DNA of 64,000 nucleotides from Trujillonella endophytica (GTDB lineage: Bacteria > Actinomycetota > Actinomycetes > Mycobacteriales > Geodermatophilaceae), in the NCBI RefSeq assembly GCF_019799905.1, contig NZ_JABGCI010000002.1, forward strand, positions 62,001 to 126,000. The letters run 5' to 3'. The notes beneath the pieces were generated by a model, which saw nothing but the letters and a program-made list of their open reading frames with translations, was not told the DNA's origin and did not search any database. Each line of letters starts with the position of its first letter. The first letter of the stretch is position 1. Below are positions 40,971-49,820 of the stretch, piece after piece. The position numbers and the translations under genes are program-made.

Positions 40971-43607
40971 TCAGGCCCCGGTGCGGGCCCCGCTCGCGAG
41001 CAGCAGCAGGGAGGCGTCCGCCGCCTCCAGCGGCCGGGCGAACAGGAATCCCTGCGCGAGGTCGCAGCGGCCGTCGACCAGCAGCCGGCGCTGCGCCTCG
41101 GTCTCCACGCCCTCGGCGACGATCTCCAGGCCCAGCGTCTGGCCGAGGTCGATCATCCCGCGGACGATCGGCGGCATCACGCCGTCCTCGCCGATGGTGG
41201 CGACGAACGATCGGTCGATCTTGAGCACGTCGACGGTGAACTGCCGCAGGTGCGCCAGCGACGAGTAGCCGGTGCCGAAGTCGTCCAGCGCCAGCCGCAG
41301 GCCCAGCGCGCGCAGCGCCGCCAGGCACTCGCTGGCCCGCTCCGGGTCGCTGACCAGCGCCGTCTCGGTCACCTCGAGCACCAGCGAGGAGGCCGGCAGG
41401 CCACTGACGGCGAGCGCCTCGGTGATGTGCCCGACCAGGTGCGGCGAGGTGAGCTGGACCGCCGACACGTTGACCGCCATCGACAGCTCCCGGCCGTGCT
41501 CGGCGCGCCAGGCCGCAGCGGCGGTGCACGCCTCGCGCAGCACCCAGGCGCCGATGTCCTCGATCAGGCCCGAGGCCTCGGCCACCGGCACGAAGCACGA
41601 CGGCTTGACCGCGCCGAGGGTCGGGGAGTCCCAGCGGAGCAGGGCCTCGAAGCCGGTGACGGCGTCGTCGGCCAGGTCCACGACCGGCTGGTACACCACC
41701 CGGAACTCGCCCGCGGCCAGCGCGCCGTGCAGCTCCTGCTCCAGCGCCCGCGCAGCCACCGCCGACGCACGCATCGCGGGGTCGAAGACCACCGAGCGCC
41801 CGCGGCCGGCCATCTTGGCCGCGTACATCGCGATGTCGGCGTCCCCGAGTAGGGAGTCGCTCGTGGCCCCGTCGTCACCCATGGCGATGCCCACGCTGCC
41901 CGACACGGTGACGCTCTGCCCGTCCAGCGGCACCGGGGCAGCGAGCACGGCGAGCACCCGCGAGGCCGTCGCGACGGCCTCCTCCGGGCCGGAGCCGCAC
42001 TGCTCGACGAGGACGGCGAACTCGTCGCCGCCGAGCCGGGCCACGGTGTCGTCGACGCGGACCACCGCGGACAACCGCGCGGCGACCTGCCGCAGCAGCT
42101 CGTCGCCGGCCGGGTGACCGAGGGTGTCGTTGACGCCCTTGAACCCGTCGAGGTCGATGAAGACGACGGCCGGCCGCCCGTGACCGCGGGTGCCGCGCCG
42201 CAACGCCTGCTCCACCCGGTCGGCGAACAGCGCGCGGTTGGCCAGCCCGGTCAGCGCGTCGTGGAAGGCCTGGTGGGCGAGGGCCTCCTCGGCCCGCTTC
42301 CGGTCGGTGATGTCGGTGACGTGCGCGACGACGCCGCCGACGTCCGGGTCGTCGGTGAGGTCGGCCAGCCGGACGCCGATCCAGCGCTGCGCGCCGTTCC
42401 GCTGGCACGCCAGCTCGGCGTCGACGACATCACCTCCGGCCTCCAGCGCCCGGCGGAAGGCCACCATCGCCTCGGCCGGATCGGCGCCGAGCAGGAGGAT
42501 CAGCTCGTCCGCCCGCGCGCCGTCCTCCGCACCCACCTGGAAGGCGGTGGGCAGCGTGGACGGGTCGCTCAGGAGCTCACCCCCACGGCCGAGGACGACG
42601 ACGGCGTCGGAGCTGTGTGCCGCCAGCGCGGCGCTGTAGCGCTGCATCGCGACCAGACGGGCACGGGCGACGGCCTCGGCCCGCACCAGCAGCACCGTCC
42701 GGGCGAAGAAGAGCACCACCAGGACGACCGTGACCGCCAGCAGGAGACCCGGCTCCTCCTCGACGCCACCGAAGTCGTTGACCGCCTCCATGCCCGTGGG
42801 CACGAGGAGCGCCCCGAGGCACACCGCCAACCGACCGAGGCCGCTGTGCGCCGCCTCCCGGTCCCTGAGGGGCTGCGCGCCGGTCCGCGGTCGCGGCACG
42901 GTGGCCAGCGACATGAGCACCGCTCCGGCCATCCAGCCGGTGTCGAGCGACAGGCTCATCACCCCCGCGTCGGCGCCCAGCAGGTAGCCGACGTCGCAGA
43001 CCAGCCAGATGCCGGCTCCCGCGGCGACCGCCAACACCGCGGTCTCGCGCCGCGTTCGCCGGAGGACCAGCCTGAGGACCAGGCCGATCAGTAGGGCATC
43101 GAGAGCGGGGTACAGCGACCAGACGATGCGTGTCCCCGTCGGCAGATGCGCGTCGGAGGCGACAGAGGCCAGCGACAGGTGCCACACCACGGTGAAGGCG
43201 GCGAGCGACACCACGAGAGCGTCGATCCAACCGGCCACCACGTCCTCGTGCCCGCGTCCGCGATCTCCGGCCAGTCGCCACAGACCCGTGGCCAGCGCGG
43301 CGTAGCTGCACAGGTACAGGCCGTCGGAGGGGGCCACCTGGGCGCCGACGTGCAACTGCGCCTGTACCCACCAGGCCACGTCGGCCAGGAAGAAGAGCGT
43401 CACCCCGACTGCGAGCAGCGTCGCCGCGGTCCGCCGGGAGGCCGGCTGCCGGCAGCTGCCCCACCAGGCCAGGCACACGGCGGCGAGCTCGACGCCGTGC
43501 GAGATCGCCGACCCGAGGAGGCTGCCGTACCGCAGGACGTAGACGACGAGCAGCGCGCCCACGACCACGGCGGCACCAGCCGCCCACGCACGTCGCGCTG
43601 ACCTCAC
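40971..43607 (-). CDS. Membrane GGDEF-EAL protein with PAS domain
   Basis: 878 residues. Ten or so N-terminal TMs (to about residue 320) of the MHYT/7TM-like sensory kind, a PAS-like domain (SAALAAHSSDAVVVLG ... GVVAHVTDITDRKRAEEAL), an intact GGDEF (VARLGGDEFAVLVE) and an intact EAL (GFEALLRW, AVNVSAVQL, EVTETAL, DDFGTGYSS, LKIDRSFV, AEGVET). Unlike the protein at 8985 both halves look catalytic, so it may both make and break c-di-GMP in response to a membrane signal. GGAGGAG 6 nt before GTG 43607. No RxxD I-site was checked in detail. Confidence 0.94.
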   Translation of the reverse strand: MRSARRAWAAGAAVVVGALLVVYVLRYGSLLGSAISHGVELAAVCLAWWGSCRQPASRRTAATLLAVGVTLFFLADVAWWVQAQLHVGAQVAPSDGLYLCSYAALATGLWRLAGDRGRGHEDVVAGWIDALVVSLAAFTVVWHLSLASVASDAHLPTGTRIVWSLYPALDALLIGLVLRLVLRRTRRETAVLAVAAGAGIWLVCDVGYLLGADAGVMSLSLDTGWMAGAVLMSLATVPRPRTGAQPLRDREAAHSGLGRLAVCLGALLVPTGMEAVNDFGGVEEEPGLLLAVTVVLVVLFFARTVLLVRAEAVARARLVAMQRYSAALAAHSSDAVVVLGRGGELLSDPSTLPTAFQVGAEDGARADELILLLGADPAEAMVAFRRALEAGGDVVDAELACQRNGAQRWIGVRLADLTDDPDVGGVVAHVTDITDRKRAEEALAHQAFHDALTGLANRALFADRVEQALRRGTRGHGRPAVVFIDLDGFKGVNDTLGHPAGDELLRQVAARLSAVVRVDDTVARLGGDEFAVLVEQCGSGPEEAVATASRVLAVLAAPVPLDGQSVTVSGSVGIAMGDDGATSDSLLGDADIAMYAAKMAGRGRSVVFDPAMRASAVAARALEQELHGALAAGEFRVVYQPVVDLADDAVTGFEALLRWDSPTLGAVKPSCFVPVAEASGLIEDIGAWVLREACTAAAAWRAEHGRELSMAVNVSAVQLTSPHLVGHITEALAVSGLPASSLVLEVTETALVSDPERASECLAALRALGLRLALDDFGTGYSSLAHLRQFTVDVLKIDRSFVATIGEDGVMPPIVRGMIDLGQTLGLEIVAEGVETEAQRRLLVDGRCDLAQGFLFARPLEAADASLLLLASGARTGA

Positions 43608-43718
43608 GTCCTACTCCTCCGCGTCGTCGTCCGAGCTGACGGGGGAGCATCGGCGGGACGTTCCCGGCGCTGGACCGGGCCGAAACCGGCTCTCCCCCGG
43701 TCGGGTGAGAGCGGGCGT

Positions 43719-45260
43719 TCAGCCCAGGACGGCATCCACCAGGTGCGGCCCCGGCTCGGCCAGCGCCGAGCGCAGGTGGTCGGCGAGCTCCTCGGCGGTC
43801 GTCGCCCGGGTCGCCGGCACCCCCATGCCGGCGGCGAGCGCGACGAAGTCCAGCCCGGGCCCGCCCAGGTCGAGCAGCCTGCCGGCCCGCTCGCCCCCGC
43901 CGGAGGCGCCGACGCGGCCGAGTTCGCCCTGCAGGATGGCGTAGGAGCCGTTGTCGCAGATCACCACGGTGACGTCGAGCTGCTCGCGGGCCATCGTCCA
44001 CAGCGCCGAGATCGTGTACATCGCGCTGCCGTCGGCCTGGATGGCGAGTACCGGCCGGTCGGGGGCGGCCACGGCCGCACCGACCGCCATCGGCAGTCCG
44101 TCGCCGATCGCGCCGCCGGTGAGCGACAGCCAGTCGTGCCGTGGCGCGCCGGAGGTCAGCTCGGCCAGGCCCACGCCGGAGGTCAGTGCCTCGTCGACGA
44201 CGATCGCCCGCTCCGGCAGCAGCGCCCCGACGACCGCCGCCATCGTCCGCGGGGTCAGCGGCCCGCTGGGCAGCTCCGGGCGGGAGGCCTCGAGCAGCTC
44301 GGGCTGCACCTCCTTCGCCACCAGGTCGGCCAGCTCCCGCAGCGCCGCGACGCCGTCCTCGCCCGGCTCCGACAGCACGTGCACGCGGCAGTCCTCCGGC
44401 ACCGGGGTGCCCGGGGTGTCGGGGTAGGCGAAGAAGTGCACCGGCGGCGCGGCACCGGCCACGACCAGGTGCGCGGTGCCGGCGAGCGAGGCCAGCGCCA
44501 TCTCCGGCGGGTACGGCAGCCGGGGCAGGTCGGGCAGGCCGGCGCCCCGCACCGTCCGCGCCGGGAAGGTCTCGCTCACCAGCCGCGCGCCGGTGCCCGC
44601 GGCGACCTGCGCCGCCGCCTTCAGTCCGGCCTCCGAGGCGACGACGTCCCCGCCGACGAACAGGACCACGGGCGCGCCGGAGCGCAGGGCCGCGGCCACC
44701 GCGGTGAGCCGGTAGCCGGTCGGCACCGGGGCGTACCGGGGAGCGGGCGGTCCGGCGGGCTCGGCGCCCTCGGACCAGGAGACGTCGGCCGGCAGCACCA
44801 GCGTGGCCACCTGCCCGCGCGCCGCCGCGGCCACCGCCTCGACGGCGTCGGCGGCCACGTCGGCCGGCGACAGCGACCGGCGCACCCAGCCGGAGACGCT
44901 GCCGGCGATCGCGTCGATGTCGGACTCCAGCGGGGCGTCCAGCCGCTTGTGCGACCGGGCGTGGTCGCCGACGACGTTGACCAGCGGCGCACCCCCGCGG
45001 CGGGCGTTGTGCAGGTTCGCCAGGCCGTTGCCCAGCCCCGGTCCCAGGTGCAGCAGCGTGGCCGCTGGCCGGCCGGCGATCCGGGCGTACCCGTCGGCGG
45101 CGCCGGTCGCGACCCCCTCGAACAGCGTGAGGACGCCGCGCATCTCCGGGACGTCGTCCAGCGCGGCGACGAAGTGCATCTCCGAGGTGCCGGGGTTGGC
45201 GAAGCAGACGTCGACCCCCGCTCCCACCAGCGTGCGGACCAGTGCCTGTGCTCCGTTCAC
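43719..45260 (-). CDS. TPP-dependent acetolactate-synthase-like enzyme
   Basis: 513 residues. N-terminal TPP domain with FANPGTSEMHF and the catalytic Glu in LFEGVATGAADGYAR; central domain; C-terminal TPP motif starting QADGSAMYTISALWTM and ending CDN (family G/A-DGS...N). The order and length match the IlvB-like group that includes benzoylformate decarboxylase and Xsc-like enzymes; the GTSEMHF motif is common in the 'acetolactate synthase large subunit' relatives that are not in ilv operons. Lacks an adjacent ilvN, so probably a decarboxylase or carboligase of a catabolic path. GTG 45260. Confidence 0.9.
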   Translation of the reverse strand: MNGAQALVRTLVGAGVDVCFANPGTSEMHFVAALDDVPEMRGVLTLFEGVATGAADGYARIAGRPAATLLHLGPGLGNGLANLHNARRGGAPLVNVVGDHARSHKRLDAPLESDIDAIAGSVSGWVRRSLSPADVAADAVEAVAAAARGQVATLVLPADVSWSEGAEPAGPPAPRYAPVPTGYRLTAVAAALRSGAPVVLFVGGDVVASEAGLKAAAQVAAGTGARLVSETFPARTVRGAGLPDLPRLPYPPEMALASLAGTAHLVVAGAAPPVHFFAYPDTPGTPVPEDCRVHVLSEPGEDGVAALRELADLVAKEVQPELLEASRPELPSGPLTPRTMAAVVGALLPERAIVVDEALTSGVGLAELTSGAPRHDWLSLTGGAIGDGLPMAVGAAVAAPDRPVLAIQADGSAMYTISALWTMAREQLDVTVVICDNGSYAILQGELGRVGASGGGERAGRLLDLGGPGLDFVALAAGMGVPATRATTAEELADHLRSALAEPGPHLVDAVLG

Positions 45261-45339
45261 GCCCGCGACCCTCGCACGCGGGCGCTCCCACCGCTGCGCC
45301 AGACTGACCCGGTCCGCCGCCGTCCGGAGACGAGGAGCC

Positions 45340-45741
45340 ATGGCCACCCCCGAGCGCACCGACGCCACCCCGAGCACCCGCCCGCACCCCGCGTTCAGCG
45401 CGCTGGTGGGGCTGACCTCGCTGGGTGTGCTGCTGCAGGGACTGTGGGCCGGCCTGTTCCTCGGCACCGACGACCACGGCACCTGGGTCGGCGTCCACCA
45501 GCACGGCGGCTCGGCCACCCTCGTCCTGGCGCTGCTGGCGACGATCGCCGCCGCCGTGTGGATGCGGCACCGCCGCCCCGTCGTCGTCGCCACCGCGGCG
45601 CTGTTCGTCCTGCTCGTCGTCGAGTACCTGCTCGGCACGTGGGCCGACGACGCGCGCGGGAACCTGGTCGTCCACGTCCCGCTGGCCATGCTGCTCATGG
45701 CGCTGGCGGTCTACCTGCCGGTGATGGCCCGCCGCGGCTGA
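45340..45741 (+). CDS. Four-TM small membrane protein, unknown function
   Basis: 133 residues. Short polar N-terminus with STRPHPAF, then four hydrophobic helices (ALVGLTSLGVLLQGLWAGLF, ATLVLALLATIAAAVW, VVVATAALFVLLVVEYLLG, LVVHVPLAMLLMALAVYLPV) with a His-rich loop GVHQHGG. Resembles small actinobacterial membrane proteins sometimes grouped with cytochrome/DUF6220-like families, but I do not claim it. GAGGAG two nt before the ATG context (GAGGAGCCATG) gives a short-spaced ribosome-binding site. Confidence 0.72.
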   Translation: MATPERTDATPSTRPHPAFSALVGLTSLGVLLQGLWAGLFLGTDDHGTWVGVHQHGGSATLVLALLATIAAAVWMRHRRPVVVATAALFVLLVVEYLLGTWADDARGNLVVHVPLAMLLMALAVYLPVMARRG

Positions 45742-45751
45742 CCCGCCCGGC

Positions 45752-45859
45752 ACGGAGATCGGCTCCAGCGCGGTGCTGTCGGTGGTCTGGTGCGCCGTCC
45801 TCGCGCTGGTCGGCCACCTGTGGGCCCGGCGGAACTACGAGCGCCGCCCGGCCCGCTGA
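45752..45859 (+). pseudogene. Remnant of a membrane-protein 3' end (ABC-2-permease-like tail)
   Basis: In frame 2 the segment reads TEIGSSAVLSVVWCAVLALV, then GHLWARRNYERRPAR and a TGA at 45857-45859: one hydrophobic helix and a basic tail, as at the C-terminus of many ABC-2 permeases. There is no start codon with a ribosome-binding site and the frame is cut 10-30 codons upstream. Likely gene debris, ending 18 bp before hairpin A2. Could also be chance. Confidence 0.4.
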
Positions 45860-45876
45860 GCCGAGCCTCCACTCGG

Positions 45877-45935
45877 ACGAGATCTGCACACTCGGCGCCG
45901 TCAACGCCTGATGGCGACGAGTGTGCAGATCTCGC
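45877..45935. repeat. REP-like hairpin, family A copy 2
   Basis: Outer arms ACGAGATCTGCACA and TGTGCAGATCTCG with an inner stem built from CTCGGCGCC.TCA / TGATGGCGACGAG. Lies 14 nt behind the acyl-CoA dehydrogenase stop, same orientation as copies 1 and 3 relative to that gene. Confidence 0.9.
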
Positions 45936-45949
45936 CGTGCCGCTGCGGC

Positions 45950-47146
45950 TCACCGCTTGAGCGCGTACTCCTTCAGCAGGCTGCGGCTGATGATCGTCTT
46001 CTGGATCTCGCTGGTGCCCTCGCCGATGAGCAGGAACGGCGCCTCGCGCATGAGCCGCTCGATCTCGTACTCCTTGGAGTAGCCGTAGCCGCCGTGGATG
46101 CGGAAGGACTCCTGGGTGACCTCGGCGGCGTACTCGCTGGCCAGCATCTTGGCCATGCCGGCCTCGACGTCGTTGCGCTGGCCGGCGTCCTTGAGCCGCG
46201 CGGCCCGCACCATCATCGCGTGCGCGGCCTCGACCTTGGTCGCCATCTCGGCGAGCTTGAAGGCGATGGCCTGGTGCTGGGCGATCGGCTTGCCGAAGGT
46301 CTCGCGCTGCTGGGCGTACTGGATGCCGAGCTCGAAGGCGCGGATGGCGATGCCGCAGCCGCGGGCGGCGACGTTGACCCGGCCGACCTCGACGCCGTCC
46401 ATCATCTGGGCGAAGCCCTTGCCCGGCACCCCGCCGAGGATCGCGTCGGCGCCGATCCGGTAGCCGTCGAACACCAGCTCGGTGGTGTCGACGCCCTTGT
46501 AGCCCATCTTCTCGATCTTGCCGGGGATGGTGAGCCCCGGAGCCACCTGGCCGAAGCCGCGCGGCTTCTCCACCAGGAACGTCGTGAGGTTCTGGTGCGG
46601 GCGCTCGGCGCCCTCGTCGGTGCGCACCAGCGTGGCCACCAGGCTCGACGAGCCGCCGTTGGTCAGCCACATCTTCTGGCCGTCGATGACGTAGTCGTCC
46701 CCGTCGCGGACCGCCTTGGTGCGGATCGCCGCGACGTCCGACCCCAGGCCCGGCTCGGACATCGAGAACGCGCCGGTCACCTCGCCGGTGGCCATGAGCG
46801 GCAGCAGCCGCTCCTTCTGCTCGGCGGTGCCGTGCTGGCGGAGCAGGTACGCCACGATGAAGTGGGTGTTGATGACGCCGGAGACGCTCATCCAGCCGCG
46901 GGCGATCTCCTCGACCGTCAGCACGTAGGTCAGCAGGCTCTCGCCGAGGCCGCCGTACTCCTCGGGGACCATCAGGCCGAAGATCCCCAGCTCCTTGAGC
47001 CCGTCGACGATCTCCTGCGGGTACTCGTCGGCGTGCTCGAGCTCCTGCGCGTGCGGGATGATCTCCTTGTCGACGAAGCTCCGGACGGTCGACAGGATCT
47101 CCTGCTGCACGTCGGTCAGGTCGGCGGTCTGGGCGAGACGGGCCAT
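45950..47146 (-). CDS. Acyl-CoA dehydrogenase
   Basis: 398 residues. N-terminal helical domain (GLMVPEEYGGLGESLLTY), FAD/acyl domain with GAFSMSEPGLGSDVAAIRTKA and WLTNGG, C-terminal helices with the signature YAQQRETFGKPIAQHQAI and FRIHGGYGYSKEYEIERLMREA, where Glu after the GYGY segment occupies the place of the catalytic base in medium-chain-like ACADs (EAPFLLIGEGTSEIQ). Oxidises acyl-CoA to enoyl-CoA, passing electrons to ETF. GAGGAG 8 nt before ATG 47146. A palindromic site at 47182-47193 may be its operator. Bracketed with DUF4190 by A2 and A3. Confidence 0.95.
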   Translation of the reverse strand: MARLAQTADLTDVQQEILSTVRSFVDKEIIPHAQELEHADEYPQEIVDGLKELGIFGLMVPEEYGGLGESLLTYVLTVEEIARGWMSVSGVINTHFIVAYLLRQHGTAEQKERLLPLMATGEVTGAFSMSEPGLGSDVAAIRTKAVRDGDDYVIDGQKMWLTNGGSSSLVATLVRTDEGAERPHQNLTTFLVEKPRGFGQVAPGLTIPGKIEKMGYKGVDTTELVFDGYRIGADAILGGVPGKGFAQMMDGVEVGRVNVAARGCGIAIRAFELGIQYAQQRETFGKPIAQHQAIAFKLAEMATKVEAAHAMMVRAARLKDAGQRNDVEAGMAKMLASEYAAEVTQESFRIHGGYGYSKEYEIERLMREAPFLLIGEGTSEIQKTIISRSLLKEYALKR

Positions 47147-47181
47147 CGGTTGCGCTCCTCCGGGACTCCGGTGTCCGTTGT

Positions 47182-47193
47182 TACCCGCGAGTA
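47182..47193. promoter_or_regulatory. Candidate TetR-type operator before acd
   Basis: TACCCGCGAGTA, palindromic apart from the C/T positions (TACYCGCGRGTA), 36 bp upstream of ATG 47146. The shape is that of TetR-family operators found before fatty-acid catabolism genes in actinobacteria; no such regulator gene is in the window. Confidence 0.4.
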
Positions 47194-47374
47194 TGCGCGA
47201 CGGCGGGCCATCCCTCCGCGTGGCGCCTGTCACCTCCCCGCACCGCTGCGGCGGGTGTGACCGGCAGGGCGTGGCGCGGTGGTGCCGGTGCTCGCCGCGG
47301 AGGATCCTGCGGCGGGCGCGACAGCAGCCCAGGGCACCGCCCGGCCGCTCCCGGCCGGGAACCGAGAGGACGAC

Positions 47375-47776
47375 ATGAGCAGCGACGGCGACCACCACCG
47401 CGGCCACCCCCCGCCGTCCGGGTACGGGCAGGCCGAGCCGTACGGCGGGCCGCCCGGCTACGGCCCGCCCCCGGGCTACGCACCGCCGGCCTACGGCCCA
47501 CCCGGGTACGGGCCTCCCCCGGGCTACACGCCCGGCTTCGGCTACCGGCGGCCGACGAACACCATGGCGATCCTCGCGCTGGTCTTCATCTTCGTGTTCG
47601 CGCCGGCGAGCCTCGCGCTCGGCCTGGTCGCCCGCCGGCAGATCCGCGAGACCGGCGAGGAGGGCGACGGCATGGCGCTGGCCGGCGTGATCGTCGGCGG
47701 GATCGCGACGGCGCTGTTCGTCCTCGGCATCCTGTTCTTCGTCGTCGCCGCCTCGACGATCAGCTTCGGCCCCTGA
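47375..47776 (+). CDS. DUF4190 membrane protein with Pro/Tyr/Gly-rich N-terminus
   Basis: 133 residues. About 60 residues of GYGPPPGYAPPAYGPPGYG-type repeats, then the DUF4190 core: two TMs, with NTMAILALVFIFVFAPASLALGLVARRQI followed by RETGEEGDGMALAGVIVGGIATALFVLGILFF. Function unknown in the family. The frame extends upstream to 47279, but AGAGG 5 nt before ATG 47375 sets the start. Hairpin A3 begins 7 nt after its stop. Confidence 0.9.
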   Translation: MSSDGDHHRGHPPPSGYGQAEPYGGPPGYGPPPGYAPPAYGPPGYGPPPGYTPGFGYRRPTNTMAILALVFIFVFAPASLALGLVARRQIRETGEEGDGMALAGVIVGGIATALFVLGILFFVVAASTISFGP

Positions 47777-47782
47777 GACGCG

Positions 47783-47841
47783 ACGAGATCTGCACACTCG
47801 TCACCATCAGCCGCTGACGGCGACGAGTGTGCAGATCTCGT
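47783..47841. repeat. REP-like hairpin, family A copy 3
   Basis: Perfect 14-bp outer arms ACGAGATCTGCACA/TGTGCAGATCTCGT and inner CTCGTCACCATCAG / CTGACGGCGACGAG. Between convergent genes, 17 nt behind the lyase stop and 7 nt behind the DUF4190 stop; could terminate both. Confidence 0.92.
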
Positions 47842-47858
47842 CGAGGGAGTCGGGCGGG

Positions 47859-48812
47859 TCAGCCCTCCGGCGGGGTGAAGGACGACGTCCGCGACATCCC
47901 GGCGGCGCGGCCCTTGCCGGCGATGACCAGGGCCATCTTGCGGCTGGCCTCGTCGATCATCTCGTCGCCGAGCATCGCCGAGCCCTTCTTGCCGCCGGCC
48001 TCCGACGTCGCCCAGTCGTAGGCGTCGAGGATCAGCTCGGCGTGGTCGTAGTCCTCCTGGGACGGCGAGTAGATCTCGTTCGCCGCGTCGACCTGGCCGG
48101 GGTGCAGCACCCACTTGCCGTCGAACCCGAGGACCGCCGAGCGCTTGGCGACCTCCTCGAACGCGGGCACGTCGCGCACCTGCAGGAAGGGCCCGTCGAT
48201 GGCCTGCACGCCGCGGGCGCGGGCGGCCATGAGGATCTGCATGAGGATGTAGTGGAAGGGGTCGCCCGGGTAGTCCGGGTGCAGGGCGCCGACCACCAGC
48301 GACTTCATGTTGATGCTGGCCATGAAGTCGGCCGGGCCGAAGATGATCGTCTCGATGCGGTCGCTGGCGAACGCGATGTCGTTGACGTTGATCAGGCCCT
48401 GCGCGGTCTCGATCTGCGCCTCGATGCCGATCCGGCCGACCTCCAGACCGTTGGCCTTCTCGATCTGGGTCAGCAGCATGTCCAGGGCCTTGACCTGGGC
48501 GGCGTCGGCGACCTTCGGCAGCATGATGCAGTCGAGGTCCGCGCCGGCACCGCCGACGACCTCCAGCACGTCCTGGAAGGTCCACTCCGTCGTCCAGTCG
48601 TTGACGCGGACGGTGCGGATCTTGTTGCCCCAGCCACCCTCGTTGAGCGCCGCGACGATGTTCTTGCGCGCTCCGGGCTTGGCCAGCGGGGCGCAGGCGT
48701 CCTCCAGGTCGAGGAAGACCTGGTCGGCGTTCAGCCCCTTCGCCTTCTCCAGGAAGCGCGGGTTGCTGCCCGGGACGGCCAGGTTGGAACGGCGGGAACG
48801 GAGCTCGGCCAC
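47859..48812 (-). CDS. HpcH/HpaI-family CoA ester lyase (L-malyl-CoA lyase-like)
   Basis: 317 residues. TIM-barrel motifs of the CitE/malyl-CoA lyase group: SNLAVPGSNPRFLEKA, FLDLEDACAP, TVRVNDW, DCIMLPKV, the metal Glu in EAQIETAQGL, FGPADFMAS with the metal Asp, and HPGQV. The closest pattern is Mcl1, which splits (S)-malyl-CoA or beta-methylmalyl-CoA into glyoxylate and acetyl- or propionyl-CoA. AGGAGG 4 nt before GTG 48812. Together with the acyl-CoA dehydrogenase next door it suggests acyl-CoA or dicarboxylate catabolism (inference). Confidence 0.92.
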   Translation of the reverse strand: MAELRSRRSNLAVPGSNPRFLEKAKGLNADQVFLDLEDACAPLAKPGARKNIVAALNEGGWGNKIRTVRVNDWTTEWTFQDVLEVVGGAGADLDCIMLPKVADAAQVKALDMLLTQIEKANGLEVGRIGIEAQIETAQGLINVNDIAFASDRIETIIFGPADFMASINMKSLVVGALHPDYPGDPFHYILMQILMAARARGVQAIDGPFLQVRDVPAFEEVAKRSAVLGFDGKWVLHPGQVDAANEIYSPSQEDYDHAELILDAYDWATSEAGGKKGSAMLGDEMIDEASRKMALVIAGKGRAAGMSRTSSFTPPEG

Positions 48813-48905
48813 GGTGCCTCCTGCAGGGGTTCCGGCGGCGCCCTCGCCGCCCGTCGGCTACCGGAGAGTAGCGACGGCGTGATCACCGCGCCGGGGCAGG
48901 GCGCT

Positions 48906-49799
48906 CTATGTGGCCGGTTCCACGAGGGCCGCCGGCCGGCTGCCGCGCACCACCAGCGCCACCCCGGCGACGACGAGGACGACGCCCGGCAGCGCCAGCA
49001 GCGGCGGCAGCTGGCCGAGCAGGACCAGCGCGAACAGCAGCGCCCCCGGGACCTCGAGCAGCACTACGAGGCTGACCATCGTCGGCCCGACCGAGGCCAG
49101 CACGAGGTTGAGCAGCGTGTGCCCGAACAGCTGCGCGCAGACCGTGATGCCCGCGATCAGCCACCAGTCCCGGGCCGAGAACCCGCCGAGCGGCGTCGAC
49201 GTCACGACTGCGGCAACCGCGATCGCGAGCGCGCACACCCCGTAGCAGACGACGGCGTACGCCGAGGTCGCCAGCCGCTCGCGGGCCCGCGCCCCGGCCA
49301 GCACGTAGCCGCCGGCGCAGATCGCGCCGAGCAGGGCCAGCCCGTCGCCGGCGAGCGCCCGGGCGCTCACCGTGACGTCGACCCCGGCGATCAGCGCGAC
49401 GCCGACGACCGCCAGCACCAGCCCGCCCCACACCGCGCCCGGCAGCCGCACCCCGGCGGCCCGCGCGGCCAGGGCGGTCCAGATCGGGGTGGTGGTGACC
49501 AGCGCCGTCGACGCGGCGACGGTGGTCATCGACAGGCTGGGCAGCCAGGCGGCGAAGTGGGCGGCGAGGAACAGCCCGGCGACGACGGAGCTGCCCAGGT
49601 CCCGGAGCCGCAGCCCGCGCAGCGTCGCCCGCTCGCGCAGGGCGAGGACCGGCAGCAGGAGCGTGGCGCCGGCGGCGTTGCGCCAGAACGCGAGCGCCAG
49701 CATCGGCGCGCTCAGCAGCGTGGTCAGCGGGGCGGACAGGCTGATGCCGAGCACGGCCAGGGACAGGAGCCCGACGTCGCGGGGGCCCGGTCGGTGCAC
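48906..49799 (-). CDS. EamA/DMT-family transporter
   Basis: 297 residues, ten TMs in two EamA repeats (each ending with motifs like TTTPIWTALAA and LLEVPGALLFALVLLGQ). AFWRNAAGATLLLPVLAL in TM2 is typical. Drug/metabolite exporter, substrate unknown. GTG 49799; no clear Shine-Dalgarno sequence. Lies downstream of phzF on the same strand with the D3 hairpin in between. Confidence 0.9.
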   Translation of the reverse strand: MHRPGPRDVGLLSLAVLGISLSAPLTTLLSAPMLALAFWRNAAGATLLLPVLALRERATLRGLRLRDLGSSVVAGLFLAAHFAAWLPSLSMTTVAASTALVTTTPIWTALAARAAGVRLPGAVWGGLVLAVVGVALIAGVDVTVSARALAGDGLALLGAICAGGYVLAGARARERLATSAYAVVCYGVCALAIAVAAVVTSTPLGGFSARDWWLIAGITVCAQLFGHTLLNLVLASVGPTMVSLVVLLEVPGALLFALVLLGQLPPLLALPGVVLVVAGVALVVRGSRPAALVEPAT

Positions 49800-49820
49800 C
49801 GCCCATGCCGCCGCGTTCCT

